Positions 20,353-30,764 of a DNA stretch of 41,195 nucleotides are shown in pieces. A program made the position numbers and the translations under genes. The DNA comes from an uncultured Pelagibacteraceae bacterium. GTDB taxonomy: Bacteria; Pseudomonadota; Alphaproteobacteria; Pelagibacterales; Pelagibacteraceae. Under the pieces are notes generated by a model. The model did no database searches. It saw only the letters and a program-made list of their open reading frames with translations, and was not told the origin of the DNA. Each line of letters starts with the position of its first letter. The first letter of the stretch is position 1. Location: NCBI GenBank assembly GCA_902597875.1, contig CACJZK010000007.1, positions 1 to 41,195 of the forward strand. Direction: 5' to 3'.

Positions 20353-21218
20353 TGCCAGAATTGCCAGAAGTTGAAGTTGTTAAAAGGTCTCTAAGAAAAA
20401 ATATTGTTAACTCAGTTATTACAAATGTCCTAACAAATACTAATAAATTAAGGTATGCAATTAAAAAAAAAGACTTTCAAAAATTAAAAAATCATAAAAT
20501 AATATCAATTACTCGTAGATCAAAATATTTACTTATAAATACTAATAATGAACTTACAATTCTTGTTCATTTAGGCATGACAGGAAAATTTATTATAATA
20601 GATGGAAATAGCAAATTTAAAAAAACAAGTTTTTATTATAGTTTGAATAAAAATGATAAAAAACATAATCATGTGATATTTAATTTAAATAAAGATAAAA
20701 AATTAATTTATAACGATATTAGAAAATTTGGTTTTATAAAAATTTTATGCTCAAAAAATATTTATAAAAGTAGTCATTTAAGCTCATTAGGCCCAGAACC
20801 TATGTCAAATAACTTTAATTCAAATTATTTTAAAAATATCATTACAAACAAAAATAGAACTACAAAAGATATATTGATGGACCAAAAAATTGTCTCTGGG
20901 CTTGGAAATATTTATGTGAATGAAATTTTGTTCTTAAGCAAAATAAATCCTAGAAAAAAAATCAAAAAACTTAAAGACAAAGATATTGAAAAAATAGTCT
21001 ATTTTACAAAAAAAATTTTAAAAAGGTCAATTTTAGAAGGTGGGTCATCTATTAAAAACTTTTCTAATAGTGATGGAAAAAATGGTATTTTTCAACAACA
21101 ATTTAATGTTTATGGGCAAATAGGAGAAAAATGCATTAGAAAAAATTGTAAAAATTATATTAGGAAAACTTATATATCCAATAGATCTACTTTTTTTTGT
21201 AAAACATGCCAGAAATAA
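20352..21218 (+). CDS. mutM: Formamidopyrimidine-DNA glycosylase
   Basis: MutM (Fpg) removes oxidised purines such as 8-oxoguanine and cuts the abasic site. The 288-residue protein starts MPELPEVE, giving the catalytic Pro (N-terminal after Met removal) and Glu. The LVHLGMTGKF segment, the H2TH region with DQKIVSGLGNIYVNE, and the C-terminal zinc finger are present. The finger reads C-x4-C ... C-x2-C, whereas many relatives have C-x2-C first; the ending RSTFFCKTCQK is standard. AAGGA-type sequence at 20342-20346 can serve as ribosome-binding site. Divergent from ubiE. Confidence 0.95.
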   Translation: MPELPEVEVVKRSLRKNIVNSVITNVLTNTNKLRYAIKKKDFQKLKNHKIISITRRSKYLLINTNNELTILVHLGMTGKFIIIDGNSKFKKTSFYYSLNKNDKKHNHVIFNLNKDKKLIYNDIRKFGFIKILCSKNIYKSSHLSSLGPEPMSNNFNSNYFKNIITNKNRTTKDILMDQKIVSGLGNIYVNEILFLSKINPRKKIKKLKDKDIEKIVYFTKKILKRSILEGGSSIKNFSNSDGKNGIFQQQFNVYGQIGEKCIRKNCKNYIRKTYISNRSTFFCKTCQK

Positions 21219-21222
21219 AGCG

Positions 21223-21251
21223 TTGACCCTTATAAACTAGAGATATATACA
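21223..21251 (+). promoter_or_regulatory. rpsT promoter
   Basis: TTGACC (21223-21228), a 17-base spacer and TATACA (21246-21251) form the best sigma-70-type promoter in the window. Transcription would start near 21258, only about five bases before the rpsT ATG at 21263, and no Shine-Dalgarno sequence fits in that leader. Confidence 0.7.
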
Positions 21252-21262
21252 GTGTAAAAATT

Positions 21263-21520
21263 ATGCCAAACACAAAGTCCGCAATTAGAAGAGTAAGAAG
21301 AATTAAAAAACAAACATTAGTAAACAGAGTTAGAAAAAGCAAATATAAGTCTGCAATAAAAAAAATGGAAGAGCTAATTAAATCTGGAAAAAAAGACAAA
21401 ATAAAAGCATTCTTTCCAAAATTCCAGTCAATTCTCATGCAGGTTGCGAAATCAGGAGCTTTAAATAAAAAAACTGCATCAAGAAAAATTTCTAAAATTT
21501 CCAAAAAAATTCAAAAATAA
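21263..21520 (+). CDS. rpsT: 30S ribosomal protein S20
   Basis: S20 binds 16S rRNA in the body of the 30S subunit. The 85-residue, very basic protein begins MPNTKSAIRRVRR, close to the family start (M-A-N-T/I-K-S-A-x-K-R), and ends with the alanine/lysine-rich helix NKKTASRKISKISKKI. Its length is typical. It has its own strong promoter in the 44 bases after mutM. The order rpsT-dnaA is a known arrangement in alphaproteobacteria. A 250-base spacer separates it from dnaA. Confidence 0.95.
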   Translation: MPNTKSAIRRVRRIKKQTLVNRVRKSKYKSAIKKMEELIKSGKKDKIKAFFPKFQSILMQVAKSGALNKKTASRKISKISKKIQK

Positions 21521-21770
21521 AAATATCCTTAAATCAATTTGAAGTTGTTCTTATATTTTAACATATAAGTGGATCTTTTAGATTCAAAGCTAAATGTAGT
21601 AATTTAATTAATCTAGTTGTAGTCAATTTTTTTGAAAATTTTTTATTTTTTTAATTTCTCTCAAAACGATAAACATACAACCTAAGTCCGTTTTTTTTAT
21701 AAAATTTAAAAAAATTCCTTGCGTGTATTTAATTTAAAAAATAAAAGTTAATTTCAATTTATTTAATTAC
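21521..21770. other. rpsT-dnaA intergenic region
   Basis: This 250-base spacer is the longest in the window. It holds a weak hairpin (CTTATAT at 21550-21556 pairing with ATATAAG at 21563-21569) without a T-run, several A/T tracts, and a modest dnaA promoter candidate: TTGCGT (21719-21724), 17 bases, TAAAAG (21742-21747). I find no cluster of DnaA boxes (TTATCCACA) here; the best is a partial GTGGAT at 21570-21575. I see no open frame or RNA gene. Confidence 0.5.
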
Positions 21771-23165
21771 ATGGACAAAAAATCTACTCAATCAGAAAAT
21801 TATTTTGTTTTAGAGGAAGAAAAAACTCTTAATTGGTCAGAGGTACAAAATGCTTTTGAAAAAAGTTTTGGCAAAGAAATATATTCTAGTTGGCTTAGCA
21901 ACATTACATTATTAAAAGAATACAATGATTATCTAGTCCTAGGAGTTCCAACTAGATTTTTTAGAGATTGGATAGTTTCCAGATACTTAGACAAAATACT
22001 TCAACAAATAAAATCTTTTAAATTAAGCCTAATAAGAGTTGAGTTTAAGATTTTAGAAGATGCTAAGAGTGCTATTATTGAAAATGTTAAAAATAAAGAC
22101 ATAAACTTAGTTTCTGAAATAAAAGACTCTATTTTAAATTATAACAGGCTTAATCCAAATCTAAATTTTGATAACTTTGTTAAAGGAGCAAGTAATGAAA
22201 TAGCTCTTACTTCTTCCAAAAAGGTATGCGAGCAAACCAATCGATATAATCCATTGTATATATATGGTGGAGTAGGATTAGGTAAAACTCACCTTTTAAA
22301 TGCAATAGGTCTTGAGTTAAAGAAAAAAACTAATGTAATGTTCATTTCAACTGAGAGATTTATGTACCATTTCATCAAATCAATAAAAAAAAATGACATG
22401 GTAAACTTTAAAGATTTCTTTAGAAAATCTTCGGTATTCATTATAGACGATATACAATTTATTAGTGGCAAAGAAGGACTTCAAGAAGAATTTTTTCATA
22501 CTTTTAATAGTCTGATAGAAAAAAGTTCTCAAATAATCGTTTCGGCGGATAGACCTCCCTCAAAACTTGATAGGGTTCAAGAGAGGATAAAATCTAGACT
22601 TTCTGGCGGTCTTATAGTTGATATAGACAATCCTGATCTTGAATTAAAAATAAAGATTATCAAGAAAAGAATTAATGATAACCAAGATCAATTCGGTGAA
22701 AAATATAATATTAGTGATGATGTAATCAATTTTATCGCTAATGAATGCAAAACTAATATAAGAGGGTTGATTGGAATTTTAAATAGAGTAATTACATTTG
22801 GAAGAATACATAAAAAAACTTTAAGTACAAACGATTGTAAAAACATATTAAAGGATGTTTTTAGTCAAGCTCGAATTATTACAGTAGATAAAATTCAAAA
22901 CACTGTGTCAGGTTTTTTTAATATATCTTTAAACGAAATGCTGTCTCAGAGAAGATCCAGACCTCTCGCAAGACCTAGGCAGATAGCTATGTACCTTTCA
23001 AAGAAATTAACAACCCGTTCTCTTCCAGAAATAGGAAGAAGATTTGCTAACAGAGATCATACTACAGTTATACATGCAGTTAAAACTATCACAAAACTAT
23101 TACAAGAAAATGAGGAAATGAGTAAAAATATTAATCAAATTACTAGTCTTTTACTTAAGGAATAA
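21771..23165 (+). CDS. dnaA: Chromosomal replication initiator protein DnaA
   Basis: DnaA binds and melts the replication origin in its ATP form. The 464-residue protein has domain I at about 20-95 (NWSEVQNAFE start), a short linker, the AAA+ domain with Walker A GGVGLGKT at 166-173 and Walker B FIIDDIQF, and a C-terminal DNA-binding domain ending in GRRFANRDHTTVIHAV. In most DnaA proteins this signature is GxxFGGRDHTTVxHA; here GG is replaced by AN. It is followed after five bases by dnaN with AAGGA at the dnaA stop serving as ribosome-binding site. Confidence 0.96.
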   Translation: MDKKSTQSENYFVLEEEKTLNWSEVQNAFEKSFGKEIYSSWLSNITLLKEYNDYLVLGVPTRFFRDWIVSRYLDKILQQIKSFKLSLIRVEFKILEDAKSAIIENVKNKDINLVSEIKDSILNYNRLNPNLNFDNFVKGASNEIALTSSKKVCEQTNRYNPLYIYGGVGLGKTHLLNAIGLELKKKTNVMFISTERFMYHFIKSIKKNDMVNFKDFFRKSSVFIIDDIQFISGKEGLQEEFFHTFNSLIEKSSQIIVSADRPPSKLDRVQERIKSRLSGGLIVDIDNPDLELKIKIIKKRINDNQDQFGEKYNISDDVINFIANECKTNIRGLIGILNRVITFGRIHKKTLSTNDCKNILKDVFSQARIITVDKIQNTVSGFFNISLNEMLSQRRSRPLARPRQIAMYLSKKLTTRSLPEIGRRFANRDHTTVIHAVKTITKLLQENEEMSKNINQITSLLLKE

Positions 23166-23170
23166 AAGCA

Positions 23171-24286
23171 ATGGAGTTCTCAATAAAAAGGGACGCCCTA
23201 CTAAAATCTTTAAATCTTGCTCAGGGAATAATTGAGAAAAAAAATACGTTACCTATTTTATCAAATGTTCTTTTAAAAGCTCAAGAAGACAAGCTTTTTA
23301 TAATAGCTACAGATTTAGATATAGTATTTTATGATACTATCGATGATGTCAAAGTATCAAAAAAAGGAGAGACCACTACTTCCGCAACAGTATTATATGA
23401 TATCTTAAGAAAAATCTCATCTGACTCGGAAGTATATCTTAACTTAAAAAATGATAATCAACTTAGTCTGAGAGCAGATAACTCAGATTTTAATTTAAAA
23501 TGCTTACCTACAGATAATTTTCCAAATTTTGCTGACGAATTTGATAATAGTGAAATTGTTTTAAACAAATCGCAATTTTTATCCTTAATAAATAAAACTA
23601 AAATATCTATTTCAAGTGATGATACTAGGCATTATTTAAATGGTATATTTATTCATTTAACAGAGTCTCAAAATAAAACATATCTTACAGCCGTTGCCAC
23701 AGATAGCCACAGACTCTCATCTTGCAGCATTGAAGTTGAAAGAGGAAATAAATTTTCATCTTTCATTTTACCAAAAAAAACTGTGTATCAACTATCTAAT
23801 CTTTTACAAGACTCGGAAGATAAAGTTTTTATGCTTACAAGTGATACAAAAATACAATTTAAAATGGGGAAAACAATTCTTGTTTCGAAAGTTATTGATG
23901 GAAAATTTCCAGATTATAGAAAAGTTGTGCCCACGAATAATGATAAAACTTTAATAGTTTCCTCAAAAGATTTTATAGACTCTGTAGAAAGAGTGGCAAC
24001 CGTTTCTGTAGATAGAAAAGAAGGAGTAAAATTAGAAATAAACAAAGACAAGATCAAATTGTCAGTTAACAGTACAACTTCTGGTGAAGGTAACGAAACT
24101 CTAAAAGCTAGTTATAACTCTGACGAACTAACTATAAGTTTTAACTCAAGATATTTGATAGATATTGTCTCAGAGATTGAAGACTCGAAACTTAAAATGA
24201 ATTTAAAAGATCCTGTTTCTCCTGTTTTAATAGAGGATAATTCAGATAGAAACAGTTATTATGTTATTATGCCAATGAAAATCTAA
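23171..24286 (+). CDS. dnaN: DNA polymerase III sliding clamp (beta subunit)
   Basis: DnaN is the ring-shaped clamp that tethers DNA polymerase III to the template. The 371-residue length fits the three-domain clamp. Diagnostic segments are the KKNTLPILSNVLL start region, TAVATDSHRLSSC around residue 175, DGKFPDYRKVVP in the middle, and the ending YYVIMPMKI, which matches the YVVMPMR-like end of the family. It forms dnaA-dnaN in the usual order. The recF gene, common in third place, is absent; 138 bases of non-coding DNA follow. Confidence 0.96.
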   Translation: MEFSIKRDALLKSLNLAQGIIEKKNTLPILSNVLLKAQEDKLFIIATDLDIVFYDTIDDVKVSKKGETTTSATVLYDILRKISSDSEVYLNLKNDNQLSLRADNSDFNLKCLPTDNFPNFADEFDNSEIVLNKSQFLSLINKTKISISSDDTRHYLNGIFIHLTESQNKTYLTAVATDSHRLSSCSIEVERGNKFSSFILPKKTVYQLSNLLQDSEDKVFMLTSDTKIQFKMGKTILVSKVIDGKFPDYRKVVPTNNDKTLIVSSKDFIDSVERVATVSVDRKEGVKLEINKDKIKLSVNSTTSGEGNETLKASYNSDELTISFNSRYLIDIVSEIEDSKLKMNLKDPVSPVLIEDNSDRNSYYVIMPMKI

Positions 24287-24424
24287 CAATTTCGTTTTTA
24301 CATTTTTTTTAGACATTTCACTCTAAAAAGCCTGCTATTTATGATTAATTTAGGTGCCATGAATAAGTGAGTTTTCTATAAAGCGGAAAAAATGATATAA
24401 TGATTTATCTTATTTCAATAATAA
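24287..24424 (+). promoter_or_regulatory. dnaN-gyrB spacer with gyrB promoter candidate
   Basis: The 138-base spacer holds no open frame of note, so recF is not present even as a recognisable fragment. A gyrB promoter candidate is TTTTCT (24372-24377), 18 bases, TATAAT (24396-24401), giving a leader of about 17 bases. The -10 is perfect; the -35 is poor. Confidence 0.4.
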
Positions 24425-26506
<2,082 letters not shown>

Positions 26507-26509
26507 CCC

Positions 26510-27790
26510 ATGATTTTATCTGAGCTCTTCAAAAAAGAAGAGAATCTGCAATTAGAAAAAAGAACTTTAGTAATTTTAAGATGGATAGCTATTTTCGGTC
26601 AAATATCTGCTATTTTAATTGTAAATTTTATTTTTAATTTAAATCTTCCTCTTTTAAGTTGTTTAGTAATTATTTCTTTTGGAGCAATTACAAATTTTTA
26701 TTTACAATACTGGTTTAAAAAAAGTGAACTTAACAATTTAGAGTCTACTCTTTTTCTTTTTCACGATCTTTTACAATTAAGTTTTTTATTATTTTTTACT
26801 GGCGGAATACAAAATCCTTTCATACTTTTTTTAATTGTCCCTTCCATTGTTTCATCCACTTTGTTGACTTTTAAAAGCACTTTATTATTAGTAATTTTTT
26901 CAATTTTAATAATATTAATTCTTACTTTTTTTCATTTTCCCTTACCTTTTTCTGGTAAATTACATTTTCATGTTCCAGATTACTATTTATACTCAATTCC
27001 TGTAGCAATAATCATAGCTATGCTTTTTTTAACATATTTTGGAGCTAGGTTTGGATTTGCTTCCAGACAAAAAGCAGATGCTTTAACTAAACTGGAATTA
27101 ATTATTGCTCGAGAGCATGAATTAGAGTCAATAGGCCACCAAGCAGCTGCTGCAGCTCATTCACTTGGTACACCTCTATCAACAATAACAGTTGTGGCCT
27201 CTGAACTTAAGAAAGAGATTCCTAACAACGAAAAATATACCAAGGACGTAGATTTGTTAATAAGTCAGGCTAAAAGATGTAGTGAAATATTAAAAAAAAT
27301 TTCCTTAAATCAAATAGAACAAGACAAATTCATGAGCAATGTAACTTTGCAAAATCTTTTAACAGAAATAGGCAAATCTTTTGAAGAAATTTCAGAAAAA
27401 GAAATTAAATTTGATTTTTCTAAATCTGTGAAAGATATTTTAATAAAGAGAACTCCAGAAATTACTTACGGAATACGAAATTTTATAGGTAATGCAGTTA
27501 AATTTTCTAAGAAAAAAGTGAATATAAATTTGTTAACATCAAATAGAAAAACTACTTTGATTATTTCAGATGATGGACCAGGATTCCCAAGTGATATCTT
27601 TAGTTCACTAGGACAACCTTATATATCTTCCAAAAATAAAAAAATTAACCATAATTCGGGATTGGGACTAGGCACTTTTATTGGCAAGACTCTTTTAGAG
27701 AGACGTGGTGGTATAGTTAATTTTTCAAATTTTGATGAAGGAGGAGCAAAAGTTTTAATAGAGTGGAACACCTCCGATCTTGAAGTGTAA
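26510..27790 (+). CDS. regB: Redox-sensing histidine kinase RegB/PrrB/ActS
   Basis: RegB controls RegA in response to the redox state of the quinone pool. The 426-residue protein has about six membrane spans in residues 20-180, with the quinone-linked GGIQNPF motif at 98-104. The phosphorylated histidine is H217 in AAAAAHSLGTPLSTI. The RegB redox cysteine is C257 in AKRCSEIL. The kinase domain shows GIRNFIGNAVKFS (N box) and GLGLGTFIG (G box). The residue after the histidine is Ser instead of the Glu found in most RegB proteins. It lies three bases after gyrB and apart from regA, about 4.3 kb away. Confidence 0.9.
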   Translation: MILSELFKKEENLQLEKRTLVILRWIAIFGQISAILIVNFIFNLNLPLLSCLVIISFGAITNFYLQYWFKKSELNNLESTLFLFHDLLQLSFLLFFTGGIQNPFILFLIVPSIVSSTLLTFKSTLLLVIFSILIILILTFFHFPLPFSGKLHFHVPDYYLYSIPVAIIIAMLFLTYFGARFGFASRQKADALTKLELIIAREHELESIGHQAAAAAHSLGTPLSTITVVASELKKEIPNNEKYTKDVDLLISQAKRCSEILKKISLNQIEQDKFMSNVTLQNLLTEIGKSFEEISEKEIKFDFSKSVKDILIKRTPEITYGIRNFIGNAVKFSKKKVNINLLTSNRKTTLIISDDGPGFPSDIFSSLGQPYISSKNKKINHNSGLGLGTFIGKTLLERRGGIVNFSNFDEGGAKVLIEWNTSDLEV

Positions 27791-27795
27791 ATTTT

Positions 27796-28848
27796 TTAAA
27801 CAGGCTCTTGTTGAGTCATACAATGAAGAGTTCCAAATCCCCAAACTAGCACAGAACAATTTATTGGAACTATTTTTCTAGTTTTAAAGTATTTTTTAAA
27901 TATCTTTAATACGACCTTATCATTTGGATCGTTAAATGTAGGAACCAAAACAATTTTATTGGCAATATAAAAATTTAAATAACTTGCTGGAACTCTAATA
28001 CCTTCAATATACTTAGCTTTAGGCATAGGCAGATAAATTATTTTTATTTTTTTTTCGTTTTCCCTTACAAATTTTTTTAATATTTTAATATTTTCGTTTA
28101 AATTTGAAAAATTTTTATCTTTTTTATTATTTTCTCTAGCGATAAATATTATGTCTTTGCTAACGAATCTTGCAATATCATCAACATGTCCATGAGTATC
28201 ATCCCCAAGTATTCCTTTATTAAGCCAAATTGCCTTTCTTACTCCAAAATATTTTTTAAATATCTGATTATAGTCATTGATTTTAAAACCTTTATTTCTT
28301 TGTTGCACTTTACTTAGAAGGCATTGTTTTGTTGTTAAAATAAGACCTTCACCGTTTACATCAATAGATCCTCCCTCAAGAATAATTATCTTTTTTTTAT
28401 GTTTTGGATTTATAGATTTAATTTTCTTTGATTTTTTTATTTTTAGATAAGCTCGATTATCGTTTTTATAATTTTTATATTTAGACCATGCATTAAATTC
28501 CCAATTAGATAGAATATTTCTTTTTTTTTTATCTTTAAGAAATATTGGTAAAAAATCGCGCGTCCATGCTCTATCTGTTTTACAAATAACAAGTTTGATA
28601 TTTTTTATTTTTGCGCCTAAAATATTTAAAAAAAAAATAGCCTTTTTTTTCTCTGATTTATTTTTAACCAAAACATTAACTTGTTGAGTTTTTGAAAGCA
28701 CCGAGATGATTTGGCTAAAAACCCATGGTATTTCATTAAATTTACCTGGCCAATCCTCTTTGTTATGAGGCCAAGCAATCCAAGTAGACTTCTGAAACTC
28801 CCATTCTGCTGGCATCCTGTAAATGCCATATCTAGGTGTATTAGGCAT
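27796..28848 (-). CDS. aguA: Agmatine deiminase
   Basis: AguA hydrolyses agmatine to N-carbamoylputrescine and ammonia. The 350-residue protein has the family start (PAEWEFQKSTWIAWP) and the guanidino-group-modifying fold residues: D98 in WTRDFLP, E158 in LEGGSID, H219 in GDDTHGHVDDIARFV, and nucleophile C343 in GTLHCMTQQEP near the C-terminus. Its start overlaps the end of aguB by eight bases. It is the last gene of the four-gene polyamine operon and converges on regB with five bases between stops. Confidence 0.95.
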   Translation of the reverse strand: MPNTPRYGIYRMPAEWEFQKSTWIAWPHNKEDWPGKFNEIPWVFSQIISVLSKTQQVNVLVKNKSEKKKAIFFLNILGAKIKNIKLVICKTDRAWTRDFLPIFLKDKKKRNILSNWEFNAWSKYKNYKNDNRAYLKIKKSKKIKSINPKHKKKIIILEGGSIDVNGEGLILTTKQCLLSKVQQRNKGFKINDYNQIFKKYFGVRKAIWLNKGILGDDTHGHVDDIARFVSKDIIFIARENNKKDKNFSNLNENIKILKKFVRENEKKIKIIYLPMPKAKYIEGIRVPASYLNFYIANKIVLVPTFNDPNDKVVLKIFKKYFKTRKIVPINCSVLVWGFGTLHCMTQQEPV

Positions 28849-29716
28849 CTTTAGGATTGTTTAATATGCCTTTATAGTAATCAATTCTTCTATCTCTAAA
28901 GAAAGGCCAATGTCTTCTTACATTTTCAACTTTTTTAAAATCGATATCACAAATTAAAGTTTTTTCTCCTAGTTTAGCTCTAGCGATTATATTTCCGCTA
29001 GGGTCGAATATAATTGAGTTACCCCAAAACTCTAATTTTTTAGAACCCCGTTTTTCTTTACCAACTCTATTAACTGCAGCAACATATACTCCATTTGCTA
29101 TAGCATGAGATCTTTGGACTGATATCCAAGAGTCCAGTTGAGATTTTCCATATTTTCTTTTTTCAGAAGGATGCCATCCAATTGCAGTAGGATAAAAAAG
29201 TATTTCTGCTCCTAGCAAAGACGTGAGTCTTGCTGCTTCCGGAAACCATTGGTCCCAGCATATTAATGTACCAAGATTTCCATATTTTGTTTTAAAAGAT
29301 TTGAATCCTAGATCACCAGGGGTAAAGTAAAATTTTTCATAATATTGAGGATCGTCAGGTATATGCATTTTTCTATATTTACCGATTATTTTTCCTTTTT
29401 CATTTATTACTATGCAGGAGTTGTGATATATACCAGAAGTCTTTTTCTCAAAAATAGGTACAAGTAAGATAATTTTTAGCTGTTTTGCTAACAAAGAAAA
29501 AATACTAGTAGTCTTTCCTGGAATTTTTTCTGCTAAATTAAAATTAGAATGTTTTTCTTCTTGGCAAAAATAATTTGATGAAAATAACTCTGGCAAACAA
29601 ATTATCTTTGCTTTTTTTTTACTAGCTTCTTTTATTCTTTTTATAGCAGTATTAATATTTTTCTGTTGTTCAGACGACATTTTCATCTGTATTAATGCTA
29701 TTTTTGTCTTTGCCAT
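28841..29716 (-). CDS. aguB: N-carbamoylputrescine amidohydrolase
   Basis: AguB hydrolyses N-carbamoylputrescine to putrescine, carbon dioxide and ammonia, completing the AguA-AguB route from agmatine. The nitrilase-fold protein has 291 residues from the chosen start and the triad E43 (CLPELFSSNYF), K116 (GKYRKMHIPDD) and C153 (LICWDQWFPEAAR). The ATG at 29716 begins MAKTKIALIQ, the natural start of the fold, four bases after the stop of the preceding gene. An in-frame ATG at 29785 would add 23 residues overlapping that gene and is unlikely. Confidence 0.94.
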   Translation of the reverse strand: MAKTKIALIQMKMSSEQQKNINTAIKRIKEASKKKAKIICLPELFSSNYFCQEEKHSNFNLAEKIPGKTTSIFSLLAKQLKIILLVPIFEKKTSGIYHNSCIVINEKGKIIGKYRKMHIPDDPQYYEKFYFTPGDLGFKSFKTKYGNLGTLICWDQWFPEAARLTSLLGAEILFYPTAIGWHPSEKRKYGKSQLDSWISVQRSHAIANGVYVAAVNRVGKEKRGSKKLEFWGNSIIFDPSGNIIARAKLGEKTLICDIDFKKVENVRRHWPFFRDRRIDYYKGILNNPKDA

Positions 29717-29720
29717 TTTA

Positions 29721-30764
29721 CTAAAATATTTTTTGGAAATTTTTTCTTTCTCTCTTTTTCCAATATTGACGATGATATGCATCACTTGCTATCAAAGGTA
29801 GAACACTTGTTGCTTCAGCAAAAACCATTTGTTCTTTAGTAACATCTACTTTTCCCCATGAGCTAGCTTCTTTAAGAGTAGAACTGCTGCAAGCCCCATC
29901 TCTTGTGTCAGCCACAGTTATTTGAATAGCATATTTATGCATGTCTACTTTTTTACCTAAAAGCTCAGCACATACAACTGTATCTTGAACAAAATTTTTA
30001 GGGACACCACCACCAATCATTAAGAGACCTGACTGTTTTGATTTTAACTTTACTTCGGTAAGTTCTCTAAATTCTCTTACAGAGTCTATTGTAATATGAT
30101 TATTTGGATTTTGTTCTTGATGCATAACAAGACCAAATCCAGCAGAACTATCAGTAAAAGCAGGACAAAAAATTGGTACATTATTATCGTAAGCGACTTC
30201 AATTAGAGAATTTTTCTTTTTTGCATTTTTTTTTAAAAATTTACCCATTTCTTTAATGAATTCTCTAGATGTATACGCTTTAGGTTTTAGGGTATTAGCT
30301 ATATCACAAATAGTCTTGTCGCATGACTGTAGCTCTTCTTCATCAATATAAGTGTCATATATTCTATCTATATAATTCTTCCTTAGAATTGTATCATCTT
30401 CAAATTGTGACCCCTGGTAATGTTTAAAACCAAGGGCTTCAAAAAAATCCATGTCAATTATAGATGCACCAGTAGCAACAATTGCGTCTACCATATTGTA
30501 TTTCACCAAATCAGAATATAAATTCATACATCCCGCAGCAGAAGTTGATCCAGCTAAAGTAAGAAAAATTGAGCATTCTTTATCATTTATCATTTCATTA
30601 AATATTTTTGCGGCATTTGATGTATCTCTAGATGTAAAAGACATCTTTTCCATAGAGTCAATTATCTCTCTAGCATCAAAAGAAGTAATATCTATATGCT
30701 CGACTGGTTTTTCTAAAAATGATTTTTTATTATGTCCCTTCTCAGGACTTTTTTTCGGTTTCAT
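29721..30764 (-). CDS. Deoxyhypusine-synthase-like enzyme, probable homospermidine synthase
   Basis: This 347-residue protein belongs to the deoxyhypusine synthase family, NAD-dependent enzymes that transfer an aminobutyl group from spermidine or putrescine. The C-terminal EASSWGK carries the lysine (K305) equivalent to the catalytic lysine of eukaryotic deoxyhypusine synthase. CPAFTDSSAG and IGGGVPKNFVQ match NAD/substrate-site segments. Bacteria lack the eIF5A substrate, and bacterial members have been linked to homospermidine synthesis. Between an ODC-family decarboxylase and aguB/aguA, a polyamine-forming role is the best reading, but the exact substrate and product are inferred. Its start overlaps the decarboxylase stop by one base. 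Confidence 0.8.
   Translation of the reverse strand: MKPKKSPEKGHNKKSFLEKPVEHIDITSFDAREIIDSMEKMSFTSRDTSNAAKIFNEMINDKECSIFLTLAGSTSAAGCMNLYSDLVKYNMVDAIVATGASIIDMDFFEALGFKHYQGSQFEDDTILRKNYIDRIYDTYIDEEELQSCDKTICDIANTLKPKAYTSREFIKEMGKFLKKNAKKKNSLIEVAYDNNVPIFCPAFTDSSAGFGLVMHQEQNPNNHITIDSVREFRELTEVKLKSKQSGLLMIGGGVPKNFVQDTVVCAELLGKKVDMHKYAIQITVADTRDGACSSSTLKEASSWGKVDVTKEQMVFAEATSVLPLIASDAYHRQYWKKRERKNFQKIF

Noticed and set aside
21550-21569. Terminator after rpsT
   Set aside because: The 7-bp hairpin has only one G-C pair and no following T-run.
21521-21770. Replication origin in the rpsT-dnaA spacer
   Set aside because: No DnaA-box cluster is visible, only A/T-richness normal for this genome. A strand-skew analysis of the whole chromosome would be needed.
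29717-29785. Upstream ATG for aguB
   Set aside because: It would overlap the DHS-like gene by 65 bases and add a basic stretch not seen in AguB; ATG 29716 gives the standard start.
29721-30764. True deoxyhypusine synthase
   Set aside because: Bacteria have no eIF5A substrate; family history and operon context favour a free-polyamine product.
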